This document shows, piece after piece, positions 35,624-43,403 of a stretch of DNA of 64,000 bases. Numbering within the stretch: the stretch's first letter is position 1; each line of letters begins with the position of its first letter. The position numbers were made by a program, and so were the translations under genes. Source of the DNA: DASQHW01 sp963837155 (GTDB lineage: Bacteria > Actinomycetota > Acidimicrobiia > IMCC26256 > PALSA-610); the NCBI GenBank assembly GCA_963837155.1, contig CAWIMB010000001.1, positions 310,001 to 374,000 of the forward strand, in the 5' to 3' direction. The notes under the pieces are model-generated. The model was given only the letters and a program-made list of their open reading frames with translations, searched no databases and had not been told where the DNA came from.

Positions 35624-36773
35624 ATGGTCGACACCGCGCCTGCGCCCGCTGCCAAGGAACGCTGGACGTTCTCCTGGAAGCATCTCTACGACGAGGTCGT
35701 GACGTCGGGGCTGTGCACGGGCTGCGCCGGTTGTGTGATCGCGTGCCCGCACGACGTGCTGTCGTACGACGACACCAACGGCATCTACAAGCCGATCCAG
35801 ATCGAGAACGACTACGGCGGCCCTCGCGACTGCAGTCACGGCGACAAGGCGTGTACGTCATGCACGCGCGCGTGCCCGCGGTTCCGGGCGTGGGAACCCG
35901 AGATCGACACGTTCCTGTTCGGGCGGCCCCGAGAGCCGGAAGAGATGAGCGGTGTCTTCAAGGACATCTGCCTGGCTCGCGCGTCCGACGACGAGTTGCA
36001 CGAAATCGGCCAGGACGGCGGCCTGGTCTCGGCGATGCTCGTGTACGCCCTCGAGCACGACATCATCGACGCCGCGCTCGTGTCGTACCTCGAAGGTGAC
36101 GGCTCGTCGTGGAAGGCCATCCCCGGCATCGCGCGGTACGCGAGAGGACGTCATCGCGTCGGCCGGGAGCCGCTACACGTACTCCGCGAACACGCTCGCG
36201 TACAACGACCTCGAAAAGGAAGATGAGCGCATCGCGCTGGTCGGCATGTCGTGCCAGTCGTCGATCCCGCCGGTGATGAAGCAGCGCAAGGCCGGCAAGG
36301 TCGCCCGCCGCCTCTCATTGTCGATCGGGTTGTTGTGCTCGAAGACGTTCGACGACGCGATCTTCGAAGAGCTCTTCGAGGCGAAGTACGGGTTGAAGAA
36401 GCAAGACATGAAGAAGATGAACATCAAGGGCGTGTTCCAGATCTGGATGAACAACGGCGACTACCACGAGGTGCCGCTGAAGGAATGTCACGCGTGGACG
36501 CGCGAGGGGTGCAAGCTGTGCCCCGACTTCGCCGCTGAGCATGCCGACATCTCCACGGGCGGCATCGGCAAGTACAACGACTGGACGCTCACGATCGTGC
36601 GCACCGACGCGGGACGCGAGCTCATGGAGCGGATGCTCGCCGACGGCGTGATCCAGACCCGGCCCGGCGACGACGACCCCGACGCGATCGCCCTGATGCA
36701 CAAGCTGTCGAAGAAGTCGCGGAAGCGCTGGCCCGAGTTCGCGTTGCCGGAACCCAAGCTCGGCGCGGTGTGA
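35624..36773 (+). CDS. Coenzyme F420 hydrogenase/dehydrogenase beta-subunit-like protein, frameshifted
   Basis: An FrhB/FdhB-family flavo-iron-sulfur protein of about 382 residues. The N-terminal cluster motif is GLCTGCAGCVIACPHDV, followed by CTSCTRACPRF, then the conserved GQDGGLVSAML. The FrhB C-terminal domain shows SAGSRYTYSANTLAYND, ALVGMSCQSSIPP and CKLCPDFAAEHADIS. The frame changes at about 36138 (RYA to EDVIASAGS), consistent with one extra base. Members oxidise or reduce F420 or pass electrons with partner subunits; no partner is adjacent, and the small receiver-like gene follows with a 4-base overlap. ATG 35624 is 9 bases after the CocE-type stop. Confidence 0.82.
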
Positions 36774-37057
36774 TCGTCGTTGCGCTGACGACGGACCTCA
36801 TGGATCGCTCTCGTCTCACTGCTGCAATTCCGGGTGTCGTCTTCACGCTTGATGCAAATGCGGACGTCGTGATCATCGACCTGGCGCGTGGGGTCGAGCA
36901 GGTCGCGTCGATCCGGACGTCCCATCCGCAGGCGCGGATCGTGTGCCACGGACCCCATGTCGACGACGCATCGCTCGACGCCGCGCGCACGGCCGGCGCC
37001 GACGTCGTGCTCCCCCGCTCCCGCTTCTTCCGCGACCCGTCCGCGGCCATCGAGTAG
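36770..37057 (+). CDS. Small receiver-like protein of unknown function
   Basis: A 95-residue protein (GTG start) that overlaps the FrhB-like stop by 4 bases. The pattern of strands VIVVALTTDLMDRSRL, ADVVIIDLARG, ARIVCHGPHVDD and ADVVLPRSRFF follows the order of a response-regulator receiver fold. The phospho-acceptor Asp position holds IIDLA, so an Asp is present, but the usual DD pair and the conserved Thr are not clear. It may be a non-phosphorylated pseudo-receiver. Coupling to the F420-like enzyme suggests a shared function. Uncharacterised; a strong hairpin ends the unit. Confidence 0.6.
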   Translation: MIVVALTTDLMDRSRLTAAIPGVVFTLDANADVVIIDLARGVEQVASIRTSHPQARIVCHGPHVDDASLDAARTAGADVVLPRSRFFRDPSAAIE

Positions 37058-37099
37058 GGGCGTGTTTGAAGCTCGAAAATCGAGCTTCAAACACGCCCC
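37057..37099. terminator. Bidirectional terminator hairpin, 20-bp perfect stem
   Basis: GGGGCGTGTTTGAAGCTCGA at 37057-37076 pairs perfectly with 37080-37099 across an AAA loop. It fills the gap between the converging genes ending at 37057 and 37116. There is no U tract, as often in actinobacteria. The very long exact stem is unusual and may be a mobile or repeated palindrome. Confidence 0.85.
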
Positions 37100-37115
37100 A
37101 CAGCCGCACGCCCGG

Positions 37116-37841
37116 CTAGATCGTGGGCCAGGGGTAGCTGTGGTAGTCGCGGTCAGGCTCGGGCAGGATGCCGGTCGCGAGCAGGTGCTCGGTCCGGGCG
37201 CGCAACGCGTCGAGCTCGAAGCGGTCGAGCATCATGCGCAGGCTGTCGCCGAGCGCGCCACCACACACCTCCCCGACCAACCGGTGCAGGTCCGTGCAGA
37301 CGTCGGGTGGCACCGGCTCACCGGCAAAGTCCCAGATCACCGTGCGGAGCTTCCACATCGTGTGGAAAGAGACGCCGTGGTCGATCCCGAACACACGGCC
37401 GTCTTCGGTCGCGCGGAGGCAATGACCGCCCTTGCGATCCGTGTTGTTGATCACGACGTCGAACGCCGCCATCCGCCGGAACGCATCCTCGTGCTCGGCC
37501 AACAAGGTGAAGTAGTGCTCTTCGGGATCGTGATCGACGAACCGTTGCATCATGCCGATGCCGGCGGGCCCGTCGCGGAGCACGGTGTCGGGCACGATGT
37601 TCCAGCCGAGTGCGCGTGAGATCTCGTACGCCGCGACCTCACGATGGCACAGCGTGCCACGCGGGAAGTCCCACAGGGGACGTTCGCCGCGCTGCGGCTT
37701 GTAGATAGCCAGCACTTCGTCGCTGCCGATCGAGAGACTGACGAGGAACGTCGCGTTCGACGACCACGGCATTCGCCCGAGCACGTTCGCGTCGCCTTCG
37801 CGCAACACTTCAGCTGCGCGCGTGTCGTCGACCACAATCAC
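37116..37841 (-). CDS. SCO1664-family protein (PI3/4-kinase-like fold)
   Basis: A 241-residue member of the actinobacterial SCO1664 family, distantly related to phosphatidylinositol 3/4-kinase-like and HipA-type kinases. VLAIYKPQRGERPLWDFP carries the nucleotide-binding Lys, AAFDVVINNTDRKGGHCL the catalytic Asp-Asn region, and GRVFGIDHGVSFH the metal-binding Asp. Phosphotransfer has not been shown as far as I know. It is the third gene of a conserved leftward unit (phosphomutase, DUF3090, this); the same trio occurs in M. tuberculosis near mshC. The GTG start at 37841 abuts the DUF3090 stop. It ends at the strong hairpin. Confidence 0.86.
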   Translation of the reverse strand: MIVVDDTRAAEVLREGDANVLGRMPWSSNATFLVSLSIGSDEVLAIYKPQRGERPLWDFPRGTLCHREVAAYEISRALGWNIVPDTVLRDGPAGIGMMQRFVDHDPEEHYFTLLAEHEDAFRRMAAFDVVINNTDRKGGHCLRATEDGRVFGIDHGVSFHTMWKLRTVIWDFAGEPVPPDVCTDLHRLVGEVCGGALGDSLRMMLDRFELDALRARTEHLLATGILPEPDRDYHSYPWPTI

Positions 37842-38363
37842 TTAGTTCCAGCGCGGGCAGATGTGCCCGTCGGGATCCATCGGGAAATCACAGAGCTGAC
37901 AGCGGGGCCGTCCGGCTTCGACCGCGGCGACGCCATTGCGTGCCATGGCGCGCACCTGGGCCCGTGTCGCATACAAGCGGGCAATGCGCCCGTCGGTCTC
38001 GTCGAGCGGCGGCGGGGCCTCTTCCTCATCGGACGCGTCCTCGCGCAGCTCGATCAGAACGAGATGCCGCTCGGGGTCGTATCCGATACCGATCAGCCGC
38101 GCCCGAAACAGCGGCTCGTCCTCGGTGACCACTCCCTCGGTCGTGCCCGACGATCCGGGCGCCTCCTCGGGATCCTCCTCGGCGATACGGTCGAGGAATT
38201 GGTTCGCCTCGGACGCCAGCAGCTGCACCTGCTCCTTTTCGACCAGCACCGACAGGACCGCCGAGCCCTTGCGCGCCTGGATCACGAACGTGCGCTGCCC
38301 GGGGGCTCCGAACGCGCCCGCTCCGATGTCGTCCACCGGATCGAACTCGATCAGGTCAGTCAT
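37842..38363 (-). CDS. DUF3090 family protein
   Basis: A 173-residue actinobacterial conserved protein. It begins MTDLIEFDPVDDIGAGAFG, has a beta-rich middle (RTFVIQARKGSAVLSVLVEK) and an acidic linker. It finishes with a small metal-binding-like end, CQLCDFPMDPDGHICPRWN, with three cysteines. Function is unknown. Its start overlaps the phosphomutase stop by 4 bases and its stop abuts the SCO1664-family start, so the three are translationally coupled. This tight order across actinobacteria argues for a common process, perhaps linked to redox thiol or cofactor metabolism. Confidence 0.86.
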   Translation of the reverse strand: MTDLIEFDPVDDIGAGAFGAPGQRTFVIQARKGSAVLSVLVEKEQVQLLASEANQFLDRIAEEDPEEAPGSSGTTEGVVTEDEPLFRARLIGIGYDPERHLVLIELREDASDEEEAPPPLDETDGRIARLYATRAQVRAMARNGVAAVEAGRPRCQLCDFPMDPDGHICPRWN

Positions 38364-39055
38364 GAGGCCGGAGCTTCGGTTGCGGGCGCTTCCGGTTCGG
38401 GCAGCAGGTCGTCGAGACCACCTGTGTCGTTGCACTTCACGAGCATGCAGCCGTAGGTGTGGAAATCGAAGACCGTCACCGACGCGGGCGACACGTGCAC
38501 GCGCTGGAAGAGGTCGAGGTGCATGCCGGTGTAGTGGGCGATCGCGGACTTGATCGGGTCGGCGTGACTGACAACGACAACCGTCTCGTGCGGATGGCGA
38601 GCGATGACGTCGTCCAGCGCCCCGACGGTGCGCGACTGCATCTCACGGATCGATTCTCCGTTCGGGAAGCGAGCCCGCGACGGTGCCACCTGCACCACCC
38701 TCCATTCGTCGGTCTTCGCCAGATCCGCGATCTTGCCCCCCGTCCAGTCGCCGTAATCCGCCTCGATCACACCCGGCAATGGCTGTACGTCGAGATTGTG
38801 GTGCGCGGCGATGCGTTGCGCCGTCTGCGTCGTACGTTCGATCGGGCTCGCGTAGACGGCCGCGATCATCAACTTCGCGAGCCGCTGCGCAGCCGCGTCC
38901 GCCTGCCCGACGCCCTTCTCCGAGAGATCAATACCCGGCATCCGGCCGGAGAGCAACGGCCCGGTATGCGCGGTGACCGCGTGGCGCACCAACACCAGGC
39001 GCGTTGGCGGCTTCGGTTGCTTGTCTTCGTGCTGTTCGGCGTCGGCCTCAGCCAT
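38360..39055 (-). CDS. Histidine phosphatase, MSMEG_4193-type phosphomutase-like
   Basis: A 231-residue protein of the histidine phosphatase superfamily. TRLVLVRHAVTAHTG contains the catalytic RH pair. YASPIERTTQTAQRIA and the downstream VIEADYGDWTGG hold the second Arg and the acid Glu, and VVVVSHADPIKSAI the second His. This subgroup is found in actinobacteria with DUF3090 and SCO1664-family genes, as here. The substrate is not known. ATG 39053-39055 (MAEADAEQHED) is chosen; an ATG 24 bases upstream is also possible. It is divergent from the DUF3151 gene with about 40 bases between. Confidence 0.86.
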   Translation of the reverse strand: MAEADAEQHEDKQPKPPTRLVLVRHAVTAHTGPLLSGRMPGIDLSEKGVGQADAAAQRLAKLMIAAVYASPIERTTQTAQRIAAHHNLDVQPLPGVIEADYGDWTGGKIADLAKTDEWRVVQVAPSRARFPNGESIREMQSRTVGALDDVIARHPHETVVVVSHADPIKSAIAHYTGMHLDLFQRVHVSPASVTVFDFHTYGCMLVKCNDTGGLDDLLPEPEAPATEAPAS

Positions 39056-39097
39056 CCGAGGCAGGATACCGGTCGCCATCCCGTACGATCCCCCCGG

Positions 39098-39532
39098 ATG
39101 ACAGAGATCGGATTCTCACCGGCCGGACCTCCGGAAACGGTCCTCGCACCCGAACCCGACAACGCGCTCGAAGCGTTGCGCGCCGCGCTCGCGCAGCCGA
39201 TCGAAGGACGGCGCGACGCGGTGGCTGACGTGTGTGCACGCTGGCCGCGGTTCCTCGACGCGTGGGCGCAGCTCGGACAGCTCGCGTGCGACGACGTCGA
39301 GGCGTACGCGTACTTCCGTGTCGCGTATCACCGCGGCCTCGACCGTCTCCGGCAGTCGGGATGGCGCGGTTCGGGATACGTCCGCTGGCGGAACGACACC
39401 AATCGCGGTTTCCTCCGTGCAGTCGAGGGTTTGCGCGCGTCGGCCGAGGCAATCGGCGAGCTCGACGAGGCCCAACGCTGCGCCGAGTTCCTCCGACAGC
39501 TGGACCCGGACTGGAACGGAGCACGCGAGTAG
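39098..39532 (+). CDS. DUF3151 family protein
   Basis: A 144-residue actinobacterial protein matching DUF3151: PEPDNALEALRAALAQPIEG, RWPRFLDAWAQLGQLA, then AYAYFRVAYHRGLDRLRQSG and GWRGSGYVRWRNDTNRGFL. The helical layout resembles a TPR-like scaffold. No catalytic motif is seen and function is unknown. The ATG at 39098 follows a weak purine stretch. It reads into gmd with an 11-base gap, so the two may be co-transcribed. Confidence 0.82.
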   Translation: MTEIGFSPAGPPETVLAPEPDNALEALRAALAQPIEGRRDAVADVCARWPRFLDAWAQLGQLACDDVEAYAYFRVAYHRGLDRLRQSGWRGSGYVRWRNDTNRGFLRAVEGLRASAEAIGELDEAQRCAEFLRQLDPDWNGARE

Positions 39533-39543
39533 CGTCCGCCTTC

Positions 39544-40530
39544 ATGAAGCGCGCGCTGATCACTGGTGTGACCGGACAGGACGGCCGTCACCTCTCGCAG
39601 TTCCTCGCTGACAAGGGCTACCAGGTCTTCGGCCTCGTCCACGGCCAGGCCAACCCGAAGATCGGTCTGGTGCAGTCCGAGAACCCGGCGCTCGACCTCG
39701 TCGAAGGCGACCTGCGCGACCTTTCCTCGTTGATCGCGGTCGTGGAGCAGGTGCAGCCCGACGAGGTCTACAACCTCGGCGCGATCAGCTTCGTGCAGTT
39801 GTCGTTCAAGCAAGCGGAGCTCACCGCCGAGATCACGGGCCTCGGTGTGTTGCGCATGCTGGAAGCAGTGCGCATCGTTGGCGGGAGCCAGAACAACCCG
39901 ATCCGCTTCTATCAAGCGTCGTCGTCGGAGATGTTCGGCAAGGTGCACGAGACCCCGCAGAACGAAGGCACCCCGTTCCATCCCAGGTCGCCCTACGGCG
40001 TCGCCAAGGTGTTCGGCCACTACACGACGATGAACTACCGCGAGGCCTACGGCATCCACGCGAGCAGCGGCATCTTGTTCAACCACGAAGGCCCGCGGCG
40101 CGGGATGGAGTTCGTGACCCGCAAGGTCACCAACGCAGTGGCACGGATCAAGCTCGGGCTGCAAGAGGAGATCTCGCTCGGCAACCTCGACTCGTCGCGC
40201 GACTGGGGATATGCGGGCGATTACGTCGAGGCGATGTGGATGATGCTGCAACAACAGGAACCTGACGACTACGTCATCGCCACCGGTGAGACCCACTCGA
40301 TCCGCGAGCTGCTCCAGGCCGCGTTTCGTTTGGCAGGCATCGACGACTGGCAGTCGTACGTCAAGCAGGACCCGCGCTTCATGCGCCCGGCCGAAGTCGA
40401 CCTGCTGATCGGCGACGCCAAGAAGGCGCACGGCAAGCTCGGCTGGCAGCCCCGCGTGAGCTTCGACGAGCTCGTCAAGATGATGTACGAGAACGACCTC
40501 GCCGAAGAAAGCGCCAAAGCCGCCCGTTGA
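39544..40530 (+). CDS. gmd: GDP-mannose 4,6-dehydratase
   Basis: A 328-residue extended short-chain dehydrogenase that would convert GDP-mannose to GDP-4-keto-6-deoxymannose, the precursor of GDP-fucose or GDP-rhamnose. The NADP-binding motif is ITGVTGQDGRHLSQFL. The catalytic triad is QASSSEMFG (Ser) and SPYGVAKVFGH (Tyr and Lys). NHEGPRRGMEFVTRKVT and GNLDSSRDWGYAGDYVEAMW are strong Gmd signatures. The product is slightly shorter than usual at its C-terminus. No fucose or rhamnose synthase is adjacent, so the sugar pathway must be completed elsewhere. Confidence 0.92.
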   Translation: MKRALITGVTGQDGRHLSQFLADKGYQVFGLVHGQANPKIGLVQSENPALDLVEGDLRDLSSLIAVVEQVQPDEVYNLGAISFVQLSFKQAELTAEITGLGVLRMLEAVRIVGGSQNNPIRFYQASSSEMFGKVHETPQNEGTPFHPRSPYGVAKVFGHYTTMNYREAYGIHASSGILFNHEGPRRGMEFVTRKVTNAVARIKLGLQEEISLGNLDSSRDWGYAGDYVEAMWMMLQQQEPDDYVIATGETHSIRELLQAAFRLAGIDDWQSYVKQDPRFMRPAEVDLLIGDAKKAHGKLGWQPRVSFDELVKMMYENDLAEESAKAAR

Positions 40531-40536
40531 CGCCGA

Positions 40537-41901
40537 CTAGGCCTGGGCCGCGGCTTTGCGGGCGGCGATGAGCGTCGGGTCCCAGACCGGCGAGAACGGT
40601 GGGGCGTAGCCGAGGTCGAGCTGCGCGATCTCGTCGACGGTCATCTCGTTCCAGATCGCGGTAGCGAGCACGTCGATGCGCTTGGCCGCGCCCTCCTTCC
40701 CAATGATCTGGGCGCCGAGCAGCCGGCCGGTGCCCCGCTGCACCACCGCCTTGACCGTGATCGGCTGCGTGCCGGGGAAATAGTGCGCGCGCGTGGTGCT
40801 CTCGATCGTGGCCGCCGCGAAGTCGAAACCCGCCTCGGCCGCTTCCCGTTCGGTGAGGCCGGTCCGACCGATCTCGTACGCGCAGATCTTGGTGACCGCC
40901 GTACCGATCACGCCCGCGAACTCTGCGTTGCCGCCCGTGGCGTTCTCACCCGCGACCCGGCCCTGCTTGTTCGCATGCGTGCCGAGCGCCACGACCACCG
41001 GCCGGCCGGTGACGCGATGGCGCGTCTGCACACAGTCCCCTGCCGCCCACACGCCGTCGACGTTGGTCGCCATGCGCGCGTCGGTGGCGATGCCGCCCGT
41101 TTCGCCGATGACGACACCGGCATCGCGTGCAAGGGCAACGTTCGGCCGCACGCCGATGCCCAGGACGACGACGTCGGCCGGCAGCGTGCCGTCCTTGGTC
41201 ACGACCGCGCGCACATGGCCGCGTTCGTCGGTTTCGAAGCCCTCGACCGACGTGTTCGTGCGCAGTTCGATGCCCAGGCTCCGGATCGCCTCCCCGACGA
41301 GCGCACCCATGTCGGGATCGAGCGTCGACATCGGTTGTGCCGCGCCTTCGACGACCGTTACCGGCATGCCCCGCTGGTGCAACGCTTCGGCCATCTCCAG
41401 GCCGATGTAGCCCGCGCCGACGACCACCGCGCGCTGGTTGGCGTGTTGGTGCGCGGCGACGTGGTCGCGCAGCGCCACGCCGTCGGTGATGGTCTGGATG
41501 CCGTGCACGCCTTCGGCGTCGACCCCGGGCAGCTTCGGGCGCACGGGGTTCGCACCGGTTGCGATCACGAGTTGGTCGAAGGACTCGCGTCGCTCTTTCC
41601 CGGCGTCGAGATCGCGGACGGTGATGGCGCGCGCGTCGAGGTCGACGACGACGACCTCGTGCCGCATCTGGACATCGATCCCGTTCGCGCGGTGCTCTTC
41701 GGGCGTGCGCGTCACCAGCTCCTGCGGATCGTGGATGTGATCGGCCACGAGATACGGCAAGCCGCACGCGCCATACGACGTGTAATCACCCCGCTCGAAG
41801 GCAATGACGTCGAGCTCAGACGCGGGTCGGCGCCGGCGCGCATGCGCAGCCGCGCTCATGCCCGCGGCATCGCCGCCGATGACGAGCAATCGCTCCGTCA
41901 C
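40537..41901 (-). CDS. FAD-dependent pyridine nucleotide-disulphide oxidoreductase, CoA-disulfide reductase type
   Basis: A 454-residue flavoprotein. The N-terminal FAD site is VIGGDAAGMSAAAHARRR, and the single redox Cys sits in SYGACGLPYLV, the SFxxCGxPY pattern of CoA-disulfide reductase and NADH oxidase rather than the CxxxxC of lipoamide reductase. VVVGAGYIGLEMAEAL is the NAD(P) site, GVWAAGDCVQTRH the second FAD motif, and the C-terminal dimer domain follows. It may reduce CoA disulfide, polysulfide or O2. GTG 41899-41901 directly follows the nitronate monooxygenase stop, so they form one leftward operon. Confidence 0.87.
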   Translation of the reverse strand: MTERLLVIGGDAAGMSAAAHARRRRPASELDVIAFERGDYTSYGACGLPYLVADHIHDPQELVTRTPEEHRANGIDVQMRHEVVVVDLDARAITVRDLDAGKERRESFDQLVIATGANPVRPKLPGVDAEGVHGIQTITDGVALRDHVAAHQHANQRAVVVGAGYIGLEMAEALHQRGMPVTVVEGAAQPMSTLDPDMGALVGEAIRSLGIELRTNTSVEGFETDERGHVRAVVTKDGTLPADVVVLGIGVRPNVALARDAGVVIGETGGIATDARMATNVDGVWAAGDCVQTRHRVTGRPVVVALGTHANKQGRVAGENATGGNAEFAGVIGTAVTKICAYEIGRTGLTEREAAEAGFDFAAATIESTTRAHYFPGTQPITVKAVVQRGTGRLLGAQIIGKEGAAKRIDVLATAIWNEMTVDEIAQLDLGYAPPFSPVWDPTLIAARKAAAQA

Positions 41902-41902
41902 G

Positions 41903-42880
41903 TCACCGAACGACCGTCGCCGCGGCTCGCGCCAGCGCGTGCTCGGCTTCGTCGACGATGCGCTGCACGAGCTCACCCGCCGGAATGAGCGTGTCGATCG
42001 CGCCGACTCCCTGTCCCGACGGATAGCACTCCTTCTTCGGGTCGACCGGTGTCTCGTCGTCGCCGCCGAGGTGCAGCGCGTTGGCAGCGACGGCACGTCC
42101 CATCTGTTCGGGGAACGGGCGGAGCTCCTCTGGATGCTCCTCGATGTACTGCGTCCAGTCGTTGCGGAGGGCGCGCAGGGTCTTGCCGGTGAAGCCGCGG
42201 CTGATCACCGTGTCGTCTTCGTGCGCGCCGAGCAGCGCGTCTTTGTATCCGTCCACGGCGCGCGCCTCGGGCGTCGCGATGAAACGCGTGCCGAGCCACA
42301 CGCCGTCGGCGCCGAGGCTGAGCGCGGCCGCAAGCCCGCGGCCGTCAAAGATCCCACCCGCCGCGACGACGGGAGTGCGCTCGCCGACCGCGTCCACGAT
42401 CTGCGGGACGAGCGGCATCGTCGCGATGGTGCCAGTGTGGCCGCCGGCTTCGGTGCCCTGCGCGATCACGAAATCACAGCCGGCTTCGACCGCGGCGACC
42501 GCGTGCCGCACCTTGCCGCACATGCTCGCGACGAGCACATTGCCGTCGTGCAACACGGCGATAACGTCACGCGGCACGCCGAGGCCGGCAACGAACAGCG
42601 ACGCGCCGCCTGCGACCACCTTCTTGGCGTCGTCGATCATGCGTTGCGGGAGTGCCGCGAGGAGATCGACGCCGAATGGCTTGTCGGTGAGCTCGCGCAC
42701 AGCGCGAATCTCCGCTTCCATCTGCTCCGACGACATCGCGGCTGCGCCCAGCGTCCCGATGCCGCCCGCTTCCGACACCGCCGCTACGAGGCGGTGATAG
42801 GAGACACCGCCCATCCCCGCGAGCATCACGGGGTGCTCGATCCCGAGCATCTCGGTCAATCGTGTATGCATGACGTCCAT
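41903..42880 (-). CDS. Nitronate monooxygenase / 2-nitropropane dioxygenase family flavoprotein
   Basis: A 325-residue TIM-barrel FMN enzyme. HPVMLAGMGGVSYHRLVAAV, then GGIGTLGAAAMSSEQ, FVIAQGTEAGGHTG (phosphate binding and the catalytic His), PVVAAGGIFDGRGLAAAL and LGTRFIATPEA form the conserved set. Class II NMO and FabK-like enoyl-ACP reductases share this pattern, so the substrate is open. ATG 42878-42880 starts MDVMHTRLTEML. It is upstream of, and one base from, the CoA-disulfide-reductase-like gene, and divergent from purE with six bases between start codons. Confidence 0.85.
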   Translation of the reverse strand: MDVMHTRLTEMLGIEHPVMLAGMGGVSYHRLVAAVSEAGGIGTLGAAAMSSEQMEAEIRAVRELTDKPFGVDLLAALPQRMIDDAKKVVAGGASLFVAGLGVPRDVIAVLHDGNVLVASMCGKVRHAVAAVEAGCDFVIAQGTEAGGHTGTIATMPLVPQIVDAVGERTPVVAAGGIFDGRGLAAALSLGADGVWLGTRFIATPEARAVDGYKDALLGAHEDDTVISRGFTGKTLRALRNDWTQYIEEHPEELRPFPEQMGRAVAANALHLGGDDETPVDPKKECYPSGQGVGAIDTLIPAGELVQRIVDEAEHALARAAATVVR

Positions 42881-42886
42881 TCCATT

Positions 42887-43402
42887 ATGGTCAGCGACGT
42901 GGCGCAAAGCGCAGCTCCGCTGGTTGGCGTGATCATGGGCAGCGACTCCGACCTGCCGGTCATGCAGGGTGCCGTCGACGTCCTCGTCGATTTCGGCGTG
43001 CCGTTCGAGGTACGCATCATCTCTGCGCACCGAACTCCAGACGCCATGTTCGAATACGCGCACGCCGCCGCCGACCGCGGGCTGCGCCTGATCATCGCCG
43101 GCGCGGGCGGTGCGGCGCATCTGCCGGGCATGACGGCATCGATGACGACGCTGCCCGTAATCGGGGTCCCCGTGCCGTTGCAGCAGCTCGACGGCCTCGA
43201 CGCATTGCTGTCGATTGCACAGATGCCCGCCGGCGTACCGGTGGCGACCGTCGCGATCGGAAACGCGCGCAACGCGGGCCTGCTCGCCGTGCGCATCCTC
43301 GGCACGCATGACGAGAAGCTGCGCGCGGCAATGGAGCGCTACCAGGCCGACCTCGCGCAGAACGTGCGCGACAAGGACGTCCGCATCCGCGACCAGTACT
43401 GA
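42887..43402 (+). CDS. purE: N5-carboxyaminoimidazole ribonucleotide mutase
   Basis: PurE moves the carboxyl group of N5-CAIR to make CAIR in purine synthesis. The 171-residue protein has VIMGSDSDLPVMQGA, the ISAHRTPDAMFEYA loop and IAGAGGAAHLPGMTASMT, all diagnostic of class I PurE. The ATG at 42887 gives 12 extra residues before the fold, normal for actinobacteria. purK, its usual partner, is not in the window. The gene is followed by one base before the converging permease stop. Confidence 0.94.
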   Translation: MVSDVAQSAAPLVGVIMGSDSDLPVMQGAVDVLVDFGVPFEVRIISAHRTPDAMFEYAHAAADRGLRLIIAGAGGAAHLPGMTASMTTLPVIGVPVPLQQLDGLDALLSIAQMPAGVPVATVAIGNARNAGLLAVRILGTHDEKLRAAMERYQADLAQNVRDKDVRIRDQY

Positions 43403-43403
43403 C

